Assembly (NCBI GenBank): GCA_017631275.1
Contig: JAGBTQ010000004.1
Coordinates: 1-64,000, forward strand
DNA length: 64,000 nt
From: Alistipes sp.
GTDB lineage: Bacteria; Bacteroidota; Bacteroidia; Bacteroidales; Rikenellaceae
Direction of reading: 5' to 3'
The notes under the pieces are model-generated. The model was not told the origin of the DNA. It saw only the letters and a program-made list of their open reading frames with translations, and did no database searches. Positions 34,907-43,525 of this stretch are shown here, piece after piece. Positions within the stretch are counted from its first letter, which is position 1. Each line of letters opens with the position of its first letter. A program made the translations under genes and the position numbers.

Positions 34907-36109
34907 ATGGTAATTCTTGTTCTCAACTGCGGTAGCTCGTCTATCAAGTACCAGGTACTCGATGTTCAGGAGCAGTCGCAGACTCTACTTGCCAAGGGCT
35001 TGGTAGAGCGTATCGGTTTGGCTGAAGGCGATCTTACTCACAAGCCTCAGGGTAAGGATAAGTTTGAGCTTCACTGCCCAATTCCTGACCACACAACAGG
35101 TATCCGTCTTGTTCTCGACGCACTTACCGACGAGAAGCACGGCGTAATCAAGTCGCTCGACGAGCTTAAGGCTGCTGGTCACCGTGTAGCACATGGTGGT
35201 GAGTTCTTCCACGATAGCTGCCTCGTTGACGAGGAGGTTAAGGCTAAGATCGAGTCGTTGTACACCATCGCTCCTTTGCACAACCCTGCAAACCTTGAGG
35301 GTATCCTCTCAATGGAGAAGGTGTTGCCAGGTATCAAGCAGGTGGCTGTATTCGACACATCATTCCACCACACTATCCCTGCAATCAACTACTTGTACGC
35401 TATCCCTTACGAGTACTACGAGAAGTATCGCGTACGTAAGTATGGCTTCCACGGCACAAGCCACAAGTTTGTTGCACGCGTAGGTGCTGAGATGTTCGGC
35501 CTCGACTTTGAGAACTCAAAAATCGTTACTTGCCACATCGGTAACGGTGCATCAGTAACAGCTATTAAGAACGGTAAGTCGTTCGACACATCTATGGGCT
35601 TCTCTCCACTCGATGGTCTTGTGATGGGTACACGCGCTGGTTCTATGGATGTTAGCGCTGCAACATACATCGCACAGAAGGAGGGTATGTCTTACGCTGA
35701 GCTCGACAACATGCTCAACAAGAAGTCGGGTGTTCAGGGTCTTACAGGCATCTCAAGCGATATGCGCGATATCGACGCTGCTTACGACGAGGGTAATGAG
35801 CGCGCTATCATCGCTCGCGACATGTATGGCAATCGCATCAAGAAGTTCGTGGGTGAGTATGCTGCTGAGATGGGTGGTGTTGACCTTGTAATCTTCACTG
35901 GTGGTGTTGGTGAGAACTCTCCAGAGGTTCGTGAGTACGTTTTGCGTAACATGGAGTTCATGGGTCTTGAGTTCGACGAGGTTCGCAACCGCGGTAAGCG
36001 TGGCACCGACTATGAGATTTCTAAGGAGGGCTCACGTGTTAAGGCTGCCGTAATCTGCACTGACGAGGAGTTGGTAATCGCTAAGGATACATTCCGTTTG
36101 GTAAAATAA
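34907..36109 (+). CDS. ackA: Acetate kinase
   Basis: It converts acetyl phosphate and ADP to acetate and ATP in fermentation. The 400 residues are normal length. The N-terminal phosphate-binding motif VLNCGSSSIKYQ, the central CHIGNGASVTAI and the GISSDMRDI and TGGVGENS segments are diagnostic. It is followed by ptb and buk; pta, its usual partner, is not in the window. The TAA stop adjoins a 128-nt repeat. Confidence 0.96.
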   Translation: MVILVLNCGSSSIKYQVLDVQEQSQTLLAKGLVERIGLAEGDLTHKPQGKDKFELHCPIPDHTTGIRLVLDALTDEKHGVIKSLDELKAAGHRVAHGGEFFHDSCLVDEEVKAKIESLYTIAPLHNPANLEGILSMEKVLPGIKQVAVFDTSFHHTIPAINYLYAIPYEYYEKYRVRKYGFHGTSHKFVARVGAEMFGLDFENSKIVTCHIGNGASVTAIKNGKSFDTSMGFSPLDGLVMGTRAGSMDVSAATYIAQKEGMSYAELDNMLNKKSGVQGLTGISSDMRDIDAAYDEGNERAIIARDMYGNRIKKFVGEYAAEMGGVDLVIFTGGVGENSPEVREYVLRNMEFMGLEFDEVRNRGKRGTDYEISKEGSRVKAAVICTDEELVIAKDTFRLVK

Positions 36110-36236
36110 ATTTGTTGTGATAATAGCGCATCTGCTGCCGCTAACAAAATGCTGAAGCAATGGGCGGTACCTCAAAGTACAGCCCATCGCTCCAAAGTTT
36201 GCCGAGCGTTGCATCTGCACTATTCTAACAACAAAT
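36109..36236 (+). repeat. 128-nt palindromic element, copy 7 (stem type A)
   Basis: It begins on the last base of the ackA stop (AATTTGTTGTGATAATAGCG) and ends ATTCTAACAACAAAT. The core AGCAATGGGCGGTACCTC pairs with AAAGTACAGCCCATCGCT. Length 128. The spacer from here to the ptb start at 36356 has no gene and no clear promoter. Confidence 0.86.
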
Positions 36237-36355
36237 CAAGTGGACTAAAGAGGGCGAACTTGAAAATCTGCTCTTTTAATCCGGCTCTCCAATAAAGGGA
36301 GGGCAAAACTTAAAACGACAAATATTAACTAACAACATAAAAAACTTAAACTACT

Positions 36356-37258
36356 ATGATTAAGCATTTGGACGAGCTCGTAGCGGCAGCTGTCGCACGT
36401 GGTAAGAAGAAGATGATTGTTGCTTACGGTCAGGATACTCACTCTATCGGTGCTACCGATATGGCTATCAAGGCTGGCCTTGCTGATGTAACACTTGTTG
36501 GTGATCCAGAGGAGATTAAGAAGTCTTGCGAGGCTGAGGGTGTAGATATCAACCAGTATACTATCATTCCTGAGTCTGAGGATGTTAAGGCTGTTGAGAT
36601 CGCAGTTAAGGCTGTTCACAATGGCGAGTACGACGTCTTGATGAAGGGTGTTGTACCTACTGACAAGTATATGCGTGGTATCTTGAACAAGGAGTGGGGC
36701 TTGTTGCCACAGGGTACTGTTCTTAGCCACGTTACTGTATTGGAGGTTCCTGCTTACCACAAGCTTCTTGTTGTAAGCGACGTAGCTGTTCTTCCATGCC
36801 CATCACTCGAGCAGAAGAAGCAGATTGCTAAGTATCTTATCCAGACTGCTAATAACCTCGGTATCGAGCAGCCTAAGGTTGCTTTGTTGGCACCATCAGA
36901 GCAGCTTCTTCCAAAGGTGGTTAGCTCAGTTGAGGCTAAGGAGCTCTCTGACCTCGGTCAGGCAGGTGAGCTTGGCAACGCTTTGTTCCAGGGTCCTTTG
37001 GCATTGGACGTAGCTATCGACGAGGAGTCAGTTAAGATTAAGAAGCTTACAGGTCCTGTTGCTGGTGATGCTGACTGTATGTTGTTCCCTAACCTCGAGT
37101 CAGGTAACGTATTCTTCAAGGCTTGCTCTAAGTTTGGTGGTGCTGAGCTTGCAGCTATGGTTGCTGGTCCTACTGCTCCATGTGTGCTTACTTCACGTGG
37201 CGACTCAACTAAGACTAAGCTTTACTCTATCGCACTCGCTTGCTTGTCAGCAAAATAA
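36356..37258 (+). CDS. ptb: Phosphate butyryltransferase (short PTA/PTB family)
   Basis: It converts butyryl-CoA (or branched acyl-CoA) and phosphate to the acyl phosphate. The 300-residue length and start (MIKHLDELVAAAVARGKKK) fit Ptb rather than the longer Pta. The conserved region TAPCVLTSRGDSTKTKLYSI lies near the C terminus. It is followed 28 bases later by buk, and the pair forms the classic route from acyl-CoA to acid plus ATP. Substrate choice between butyrate and branched acids is inferred only from gene order. Confidence 0.93.
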   Translation: MIKHLDELVAAAVARGKKKMIVAYGQDTHSIGATDMAIKAGLADVTLVGDPEEIKKSCEAEGVDINQYTIIPESEDVKAVEIAVKAVHNGEYDVLMKGVVPTDKYMRGILNKEWGLLPQGTVLSHVTVLEVPAYHKLLVVSDVAVLPCPSLEQKKQIAKYLIQTANNLGIEQPKVALLAPSEQLLPKVVSSVEAKELSDLGQAGELGNALFQGPLALDVAIDEESVKIKKLTGPVAGDADCMLFPNLESGNVFFKACSKFGGAELAAMVAGPTAPCVLTSRGDSTKTKLYSIALACLSAK

Positions 37259-37286
37259 TTTTTAACTAAGTTAATAGTCTAACAAT

Positions 37287-38354
37287 ATGGCTTACAGAAT
37301 ATTGACAATTAACCCAGGCTCTACCTCAACTAAGGTTGCTGTGTTTGAGGACATGGAGCAGGTTAAGACATTGAAGCTTAGCCACTCAACAGAGGAGATC
37401 TCTCGTTTTGCCTCTGTTGCCGACCAGCTCGAGTGGCGTTTGCAGATTATTCTCGATGCAATGAAGGCTGATGGCATCGAGCTTAAGTCGTTGGACGCTG
37501 TTATCGGCCGTGGTGGTTTGATGCGCCCTATCGAGGGTGGTGTTTACCGCGTTGGTGAGGCTATGATTGCCGACCTCGTAGCACCTAAGCGTCAGCACGC
37601 AAGTAACCTTGGCGCTTTGATCGCTCGTCGCATTGCTGACGAGGCAGGTGTTGAGGCTTACATCGCTGATCCAGTTGTTGTTGATGAGCTTCAGGATATG
37701 GCACGTGTTAGCGGTCTTAAGGAGCTTCCACGTCGCTCTATCTTCCACGCCTTGAACCAGAAGGCTATTGCTCGTCGCTATGCTAAGGAGATTGGCCGTC
37801 CTTACGAGGAGCTCAACCTTGTTGTTGTTCACATGGGTGGCGGTATCTCAGTATCTGCTCACCTCCAGGGTCGTGTTGTTGATACTAACAACGCCCTTGA
37901 CGGTGATGGTCCATTGGCTCCAGAGCGCGCTGGTTGTCTTCCAGCTGGCGACCTTGTAGATCTCTGTTTCTCAGGCAAGTACGACAAGGCTGAGATTAAG
38001 AAGTTGTTGGCAGGTAAGGGTGGTCTTGTTGACCATGTTAACTGCAACAACGTTCAGGAGCTCAACGAGGTGCGTGCAGCAAATGGCGACCAGGAGGCAC
38101 GCTTCATGCTCGACGCTATGGCTTACTCAGTAGCTAAGTACATCGGCGAGATGGCTGTAGTTCTTAAGGGTAAGATTGATGCTATCCTTCTTACAGGTGG
38201 TATCGCTTGGAACGACTGCGTAAACGATGTTATCATCGACTACTGCCAGTTCCTCGCTCCTATCAAGATCTATCCTGGCGAGAACGAGCTTGAGTCGTTG
38301 GCTGAGAATGCTCTTCGAGTATTGAAGGGTGAGACAGTTGCCAAAGAGTATTAA
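37287..38354 (+). CDS. buk: Butyrate kinase
   Basis: It transfers phosphate from butyryl phosphate to ADP. The 355-residue ASKHA-fold enzyme has the N-terminal motif TINPGSTSTKVAV and the central VVHMGGGISVSAH, plus LTGGIAWND near the C terminus. It is related to, but distinct from, the upstream acetate kinase. It belongs to the ptb-buk operon and ends directly before a 128-nt repeat. Confidence 0.95.
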   Translation: MAYRILTINPGSTSTKVAVFEDMEQVKTLKLSHSTEEISRFASVADQLEWRLQIILDAMKADGIELKSLDAVIGRGGLMRPIEGGVYRVGEAMIADLVAPKRQHASNLGALIARRIADEAGVEAYIADPVVVDELQDMARVSGLKELPRRSIFHALNQKAIARRYAKEIGRPYEELNLVVVHMGGGISVSAHLQGRVVDTNNALDGDGPLAPERAGCLPAGDLVDLCFSGKYDKAEIKKLLAGKGGLVDHVNCNNVQELNEVRAANGDQEARFMLDAMAYSVAKYIGEMAVVLKGKIDAILLTGGIAWNDCVNDVIIDYCQFLAPIKIYPGENELESLAENALRVLKGETVAKEY

Positions 38355-38481
38355 AATTTACCGTGATAAGGCATCATCTGCGGCGTCTTACTTGCTTGCA
38401 AATTCCTCATTTACCTTAAGTAAACTGCGGATTTGCAATCTGCGATAAGCCACCACATCTAATGCCTTCTAACGATAAATT
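38355..38481 (+). repeat. 128-nt palindromic element, copy 8 (stem type F)
   Basis: AATTTACCGTGATAAGG begins on the base after the buk stop; the right end is CCTTCTAACGATAAATT. The stem GCAAATTCCTCATTTAC opposes GTAAACTGCGGATTTGC, a sequence unlike the other types. The outer ends have changed in a matching way (TTACCG/CGATAA). Length 127. Confidence 0.82.
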
Positions 38482-38554
38482 GAGTGCGCTGATTGAGGTG
38501 TGTGATTACACGCTGATTTAGGCGTTATACAAATTTTCGCTAAATTTTTAGGCG

Positions 38555-38971
38555 ATGAAAATCTTAATTATCAACGGTGCGAACCTCAATTTGTTGGGGC
38601 GTCGCCAACCCGAGATATACGGACACGAGAGCTTCGAGGACTACCTCGAGGCTCTTCGTGCACGTTATTCGGAGCATATCATTGATTACTACCAGTCAAA
38701 CGTCGAGGGCGAGCTTGTGACAAGGCTTCAGGAGGCCGACGGCGAGTACGACGGCGTGGTGCTCAATGCCGGAGGTTATACCCACACCTCTGTAGTGTTG
38801 CACGATGCGGTGGCGGCAGTTGCCGTGCCTGTAGTCGAGGTGCACATATCTTCAATTCTTAGTCGCGAGGAGTTTCGCCATGTCTCGATGATTGCACCCG
38901 TAGCTGTGGGTACAATCATGGGCTTTGGCCTTAAGTCCTACGACCTTGCTATTAAGCATTTCGTCGAGTAG
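38555..38971 (+). CDS. aroQ: 3-dehydroquinate dehydratase, type II
   Basis: It forms 3-dehydroshikimate in the shikimate pathway. At 138 residues it is a normal type II dodecameric enzyme. The motif LIINGANLNLLGRRQPEIYG contains the catalytic Tyr; NAGGYTHTSV and VEVHIS contain the conserved Asn and His; R and the GFGLKSYDLA end are also present. It is followed three bases later by the flippase gene. Confidence 0.95.
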   Translation: MKILIINGANLNLLGRRQPEIYGHESFEDYLEALRARYSEHIIDYYQSNVEGELVTRLQEADGEYDGVVLNAGGYTHTSVVLHDAVAAVAVPVVEVHISSILSREEFRHVSMIAPVAVGTIMGFGLKSYDLAIKHFVE

Positions 38972-38973
38972 TC

Positions 38974-40422
38974 GTGGCTGAGAAGTTGGAGCATAGGGTA
39001 GTAAGTGGCGTGGCGTGGAGCTTCTCGGAGAAGCTCCTATCTATGGTCGTGCAGATGGCTGTGAGCATCATCGTGGCGCGTCAGCTTGCCCCCACCGACT
39101 TTGGCGTGATGGCTATCCTCACCTTCTTTACCTCTGTTGCTCTCACGATTGTCGATAGTGGCTTCTCGCAGACTCTTATACGCAAGGAGAGTCCCACTGA
39201 TGGCGAGTATCGCTCGGTGCTCGGCTTCAATGTAGCGATGTCTGCTATTTTGTATGTTGTGCTTGTTGCGCTGGCATATCCCTTGGCTACGTTCTACGAC
39301 CAGCCGATAATCTCGGATATTGCCCCCGTGTTGTTTCTTGTTTTGCCTATCAACTCGCTCTGCGTGGTGCAGACGGTGATGTTCACACGCGAGTTTAGGT
39401 TTAAGCTTCTCTCAAAAATTGTATTTCTCTCGTCGCTCATTAGCGGCGTGGTGGCCGTTGTCATGGCGCTTGCGGGGTGTGGCATATGGTCGCTCGTGGC
39501 GCAGCGCTTGCTTATGATGGGCATCAAGGCGATGGCATTCTGGTGGATACGTCGTTGGCGTAGCCGTGAGCGTTTCAGCATGGCGCTACTGCGTAGCATG
39601 GCACCCTTTAGCCTACGACTGCTTGCCACCGACCTAATTGCGGCTATATATAATAATGTGGCGCAGCTCTTCATTGGCAAGATCTACTCGGCGCACTCGC
39701 TCGGCTTCTATTCACAGGCGCAGAAGCTAAAGGATCTTCCCGTGACATCTACGGTGCAAGCCGTTCAGGGTGTGACATATCCTGCTCTTGCCAAGATTTC
39801 CGAAACGGACGATAAGTTTATGGCGGGCTACCTGCGCATCATCAACCTCTTGTCGTTTGTCATCTTCCCCATCATGCTTGGCTTTGTAGCCATCGCCCCC
39901 GAGATGTTTATGCTGTTGTTGGGCGAGAAGTGGATGCCCACAGTGCCCTACTTCGAGATATTGGCGCTCTCAGGCTTGTTCTACCCCTTGGCGGTGGTAT
40001 CATATAATATAATAAAGGTACGTAGCGACGGACGTATTATTGTGCGTCTTGAGGTGGTAAAGCGTGTTATCATGACCGCCATGCTCGCCATAACCATTCC
40101 GCTCGGCATCGAGGCTGTGGCGTGGGGTATGACAGCAATGGCTGCCGTAGAGTTTATCATAAACCTAGCAGCAGCCATGCGTTATGTCGATGTGGGCATT
40201 ACCTCTATTCTTCGAGAGCTGCTCCCTCAGTCTATCGTAGTGGCGATTATGTTTGTTGTGCTCTATCTGCTCAACCCCTATCTCTCGGCGTTCTCGTGCG
40301 GCGTGCATCTATTATTAGATGTCGCTATCGGTGCTATCTCCTATCTGGCACTCTCGCACACATTCCGCCTTAGGGCCTTGCGTGAGGGCGTTACGCTTCT
40401 TCGCGAACTTCTAAAACGATAG
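38974..40422 (+). CDS. Wzx-type polysaccharide flippase (MOP superfamily)
   Basis: The 482-residue inner-membrane protein has about 12-14 hydrophobic segments and the N-terminal pattern of WzxC/MurJ-like exporters (SGVAWSFSEKLLSMVVQMAVSIIVARQLAPTDFGVMA, about 12-48). These proteins move lipid-linked oligosaccharides across the membrane. The start is a GTG at 38974, two bases after the aroQ stop; it keeps the full family N terminus. No glycosyltransferases are nearby, so the exported polymer is unknown. Confidence 0.9.
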   Translation: MAEKLEHRVVSGVAWSFSEKLLSMVVQMAVSIIVARQLAPTDFGVMAILTFFTSVALTIVDSGFSQTLIRKESPTDGEYRSVLGFNVAMSAILYVVLVALAYPLATFYDQPIISDIAPVLFLVLPINSLCVVQTVMFTREFRFKLLSKIVFLSSLISGVVAVVMALAGCGIWSLVAQRLLMMGIKAMAFWWIRRWRSRERFSMALLRSMAPFSLRLLATDLIAAIYNNVAQLFIGKIYSAHSLGFYSQAQKLKDLPVTSTVQAVQGVTYPALAKISETDDKFMAGYLRIINLLSFVIFPIMLGFVAIAPEMFMLLLGEKWMPTVPYFEILALSGLFYPLAVVSYNIIKVRSDGRIIVRLEVVKRVIMTAMLAITIPLGIEAVAWGMTAMAAVEFIINLAAAMRYVDVGITSILRELLPQSIVVAIMFVVLYLLNPYLSAFSCGVHLLLDVAIGAISYLALSHTFRLRALREGVTLLRELLKR

Positions 40423-40425
40423 ATT

Positions 40426-41097
40426 ATGCGCCTTAGGTTACTCCTTAGTGCCCTTACTAAATATCTCGTGGGCGTGGTTATGGTGGGTGCTCTTGTGATG
40501 CTCCCAGCGGGCTCTGTGGAGTATTGGCAGGGGTGGCTCTTTATGGCAGTGCTCTTTATCCCTATCTTTATTGCTGGTGTGGTTATGCTCGTGCGCTCGC
40601 CCGAGCTTCTCGAGAAGCGCCTTAGTGCCAAGGAGAGGGCTTCGGAGCAGAGCCTTGTTGTTAAGCTTAGTGGCTTACTCTTTGTCGCTGTCTTTGTGAT
40701 TGCGGGTTTTAACTGGCGCTATGGCTGGTGCATGTTGCCCGAGTGGGTAGTGTGGAGTGCTGTGGTGCTCTTCTTGGCGGGCTATATGCTCTATGCTGAG
40801 GTGTTGCGCGAGAACGTATATCTATCCCGCACTATCGAGGTGCAAGCGGGGCAAAAGGTCATCGATACGGGTCTTTATGCCGTCGTGCGCCACCCGATGT
40901 ACACAGCCACCATACTCCTCTTCTTGGCTATGCCCCTTTTGCTATCCTCGCCACTGTCGTTTGCACTAATGCTACTCTATATCCCTCTTGTCATTAAGCG
41001 CATCAAGCATGAGGAGGCGCTTCTTGAACGAGAATTAGAGGGCTATAGCGACTATATGCGTCGTGTGAAGTATAGGCTTATTCCCTATATCTACTAA
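40426..41097 (+). CDS. Isoprenylcysteine carboxyl methyltransferase-like membrane protein
   Basis: The 223-residue protein has several membrane segments and the C-terminal ICMT/PEMT signature: DTGLYAVVRHPMYTA (about 147-161) and a later EEALLERELEGYSDYMRRVKYRLIP, the cofactor-binding region. Bacterial members are presumed methyltransferases of unknown substrate. It lies three bases after the flippase gene, and its 3' end overlaps the convergent thiL gene by four bases. Confidence 0.87.
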   Translation: MRLRLLLSALTKYLVGVVMVGALVMLPAGSVEYWQGWLFMAVLFIPIFIAGVVMLVRSPELLEKRLSAKERASEQSLVVKLSGLLFVAVFVIAGFNWRYGWCMLPEWVVWSAVVLFLAGYMLYAEVLRENVYLSRTIEVQAGQKVIDTGLYAVVRHPMYTATILLFLAMPLLLSSPLSFALMLLYIPLVIKRIKHEEALLERELEGYSDYMRRVKYRLIPYIY

Positions 41098-42029
41098 AAG
41101 TGCGTAAATCCCTTTAACTCCAACTCTCGGGGTGTGCCATTTTCAAGCCATGTTAGGCTATCGCCCTCGGTGATGGTTCCAATCTTTGTGAGCGTTGTGC
41201 CCGTAGCTGCAAAGAGCTCCTCGGCAACGGTGTCGAACGAGGCGCTATCCACGGTAAGTAGCAACTCATAGTCCTCGCCACCTGTCGTGGCAAAGCGTAT
41301 GTCGTAGTCGGTAGGTATCGCGTCCAAGTTTATCTCTGCACCCACCTCTGATAGCTCCATGATATGCTTTATGTCTGAGGCTATGCCGTCCGATACGTCC
41401 ATCATGGCATGCACCTCGCTGCGTGTGCCGAGCCATGCGCCCTCTATGGTGCGTGCCTGAGCACGTCGGTGTATCTTTGCTGCTGCGGTGTTCAGGTCGC
41501 CAAACATGATATCCACAAGACCCTTTGACGATGCGCCGAGCTTGCCCGTAACACATACCGCGTCGCCCACCTTAGCCGCCGAGCGTCGCTTGATGTTGCT
41601 CATTGGTGCACGACCTATGGCAACCACGTTTATCGCTATCTTATCGCGTGAGGCTGTGGTGTCGCCACCCACCAGCGCCACGCCTCTCTCGGCTGATGCC
41701 TCGTAATATCCACGCATAAATCTCTCTGCCCACTCGCCCCGTGCTGACTCTGGCAAGGCGATACTTAGGAGCGTAGCCACAGGCTTCGCACCCATGGCTG
41801 CTACGTCCGAGATGTTTACCATAAGGCTCTTGTGTCCGACCTCCTCGGGGTCAGATGCTGAGCGCAAGAAGTGTACATCCTCGATAAGCATGTCGGTGGT
41901 CATGACTAACGCCTCGCCACCTAAGTCCAACACTGTGCAGTCGTCGCCAATAGGCTCAAATCCCGAGTGGGGTAGTGCGCCAAACATTGCGGCTATGTCG
42001 CCGATAAATCCAAATTCCGATTTTTTCAT
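41094..42029 (-). CDS. thiL: Thiamine-monophosphate kinase
   Basis: It phosphorylates thiamine phosphate to thiamine diphosphate. The 311 residues have the expected motifs: the GDDCTVL metal-binding segment (28-34), TTDMLIEDVHF, LVGGDTTAS, CVTGKLGAS, MDVSDGIASD and GGEDYELL. It is isolated from other thiamine genes. The -7 promoter element lies four bases upstream of the ATG, so a leaderless mRNA is predicted. Confidence 0.95.
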   Translation of the reverse strand: MKKSEFGFIGDIAAMFGALPHSGFEPIGDDCTVLDLGGEALVMTTDMLIEDVHFLRSASDPEEVGHKSLMVNISDVAAMGAKPVATLLSIALPESARGEWAERFMRGYYEASAERGVALVGGDTTASRDKIAINVVAIGRAPMSNIKRRSAAKVGDAVCVTGKLGASSKGLVDIMFGDLNTAAAKIHRRAQARTIEGAWLGTRSEVHAMMDVSDGIASDIKHIMELSEVGAEINLDAIPTDYDIRFATTGGEDYELLLTVDSASFDTVAEELFAATGTTLTKIGTITEGDSLTWLENGTPRELELKGFTHF

Positions 42030-42033
42030 ACTA

Positions 42034-42041
42034 CAAAGGTA
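42034..42041 (-). promoter_or_regulatory. -7 promoter element directly before thiL
   Basis: The minus strand reads TACCTTTG, then GTAGTATGAAA, with four bases between the element and the ATG, as before the histidine kinase gene. Confidence 0.6.
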
Positions 42042-42061
42042 GCGATTTTTTTAAAAGAAAT

Positions 42062-42098
42062 TAGGGAGGTCAAGGAATAATTCTCCCTAACCTCCCTA
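42062..42098 (-). terminator. Terminator-like hairpin after the lipoprotein pair
   Basis: TAGGGAGGT (42062-42070) and ACCTCCCTA (42090-42098) pair perfectly. On the minus strand a T-rich tract follows. It lies 22 bases after the stop of the lipoprotein gene at 42120. Confidence 0.6.
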
Positions 42099-42119
42099 TG
42101 AGTGTTGTAATCGTTGCCG

Positions 42120-43508
42120 TTAGTTGATAGCAAAGCGGTATGCAGCACGCACGCTATATGCCTTGTCGCGTGTTGACTCAAGGCAAACAACGCTGTCTTC
42201 CATAAAGGCTACTGCTACAGCACTTGTCTTGTCAAGACCTGTTGATGACCAGTAGTAGGTCTCAACGAATGGCTCGCCACCATTCTCCGAGAGGAGCTTA
42301 TTGTAGTGTGCAACGCTTGGACTGTCGAACTTGAGAGTGCCGCCAGATACTGCGTCCCACATCCACTGCATCTCCTGCTGTGATGGTAGGAACCAGCCCT
42401 CGCCATGCTCCACACACCACTTGAATGCTGGGTAGTCGTCAATGTTGCGGTTGTCACGGCTTGGGTGGAAGATGTCCTCAGTAATCCATGCGCCCCATGC
42501 AGAGTTAGCATAGCTAAGATCTACCTGCTCGTTAGACCAAGCCAAATCCTCCTCGTCCATAGACATTACGTAGCAGAACATCGTGCCTGAAGCAGTGTGC
42601 TCCTTAATAGCAAAGATTACACCCTTCACGCCATTCTCATTATAGAGCATACCAGGCTCATACTTGCCCTCCCAATTAGGGTCGTAGGCATCTACATTGG
42701 TGCTCTCGCCAGTCACCTTATCCTGGTAGCGAGCACGGAATGAGTGTGTGCCAACCTCTGATGTCTTAAACTTATTGCTGCTGAGTACCTCGCTAGTATT
42801 AACGTTGTAGATCTCAGCCTCTGAGGTTACATCCTCCTCGCCAAAGGTCACGGTGAAGATAGCCTCCTCAGTGCCGTCTGCCTTGATGCGGTTAGGGCTT
42901 ACCGAAAGGCGAAGCTCCTTAACCTCAGGTGCTGGAACGGCATTTGCAACCACCGCTACCTCGTTCGATAGCCACTTGCCCTCATACATCGCCTGGAACT
43001 TAAACTCGCCAGTAACGTCCGATGTGAAGGTGTTGCCCTCGACCTTAATGTTGTAGTTGAGGTTGGTAATCTCGTAGTTGTCGGTCACAACCTCGCCATC
43101 TACCTTCACGGTAAATGTCACAGTATCTGTGCTGTCGGCAATAATCTCGCTCTTGTCAGCCTCAAGCGTGATGATCTTCTCAACCTCCTTGGCTGTAACC
43201 TCAACCACGTCAGATGACTCCTGTCCGTAGATAGCCTTAAACTGATACTTGCCAGGCTCTGTTGTGGTGAATGTGTTGCCCGAGAGGATAGAGTTATCCT
43301 TAAGTGAGATAATCTGAATGTCGGCATTCTCCACGCCATCAACCTTAGCTGTGAATGTTGCCTTGTCTGCGCCATTAGCCAATATCTCGCTCTTGTCAAC
43401 GCTGAGTGTTGGCTTCTGAGCCTCTGGCTGTGGCTCTACTGTAGGCTCGCACGCCGTAAAACCGAGTGCGAGGGCTACAATAGCAAATATGCTTAAAAAC
43501 TTTTTCAT
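42120..43508 (-). CDS. Surface lipoprotein with Ig-like repeats and a DUF1566-like C-terminal domain
   Basis: The 462-residue product has a lipobox (GFTAC, Cys 20) followed by EPTVE, suggesting surface export. Three Ig-like repeats follow (about 35-110, 112-190 and 196-270), each with the pattern LSVDKSEILANGADKATF, EVTD or EDVTS, and a G-F-A-Y ending. The C-terminal domain (about 285-462) has WFLPSQQEMQWMW, YYWSST and VRAAYRF, the signature of DUF1566/Lcl, a C-type-lectin-like fold. A binding role at the cell surface is likely; the ligand is unknown. It lies 17 bases after the next upstream lipoprotein gene. Confidence 0.85.
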   Translation of the reverse strand: MKKFLSIFAIVALALGFTACEPTVEPQPEAQKPTLSVDKSEILANGADKATFTAKVDGVENADIQIISLKDNSILSGNTFTTTEPGKYQFKAIYGQESSDVVEVTAKEVEKIITLEADKSEIIADSTDTVTFTVKVDGEVVTDNYEITNLNYNIKVEGNTFTSDVTGEFKFQAMYEGKWLSNEVAVVANAVPAPEVKELRLSVSPNRIKADGTEEAIFTVTFGEEDVTSEAEIYNVNTSEVLSSNKFKTSEVGTHSFRARYQDKVTGESTNVDAYDPNWEGKYEPGMLYNENGVKGVIFAIKEHTASGTMFCYVMSMDEEDLAWSNEQVDLSYANSAWGAWITEDIFHPSRDNRNIDDYPAFKWCVEHGEGWFLPSQQEMQWMWDAVSGGTLKFDSPSVAHYNKLLSENGGEPFVETYYWSSTGLDKTSAVAVAFMEDSVVCLESTRDKAYSVRAAYRFAIN

Positions 43509-43525
43509 TCTGAGTAAGTGTTAAA

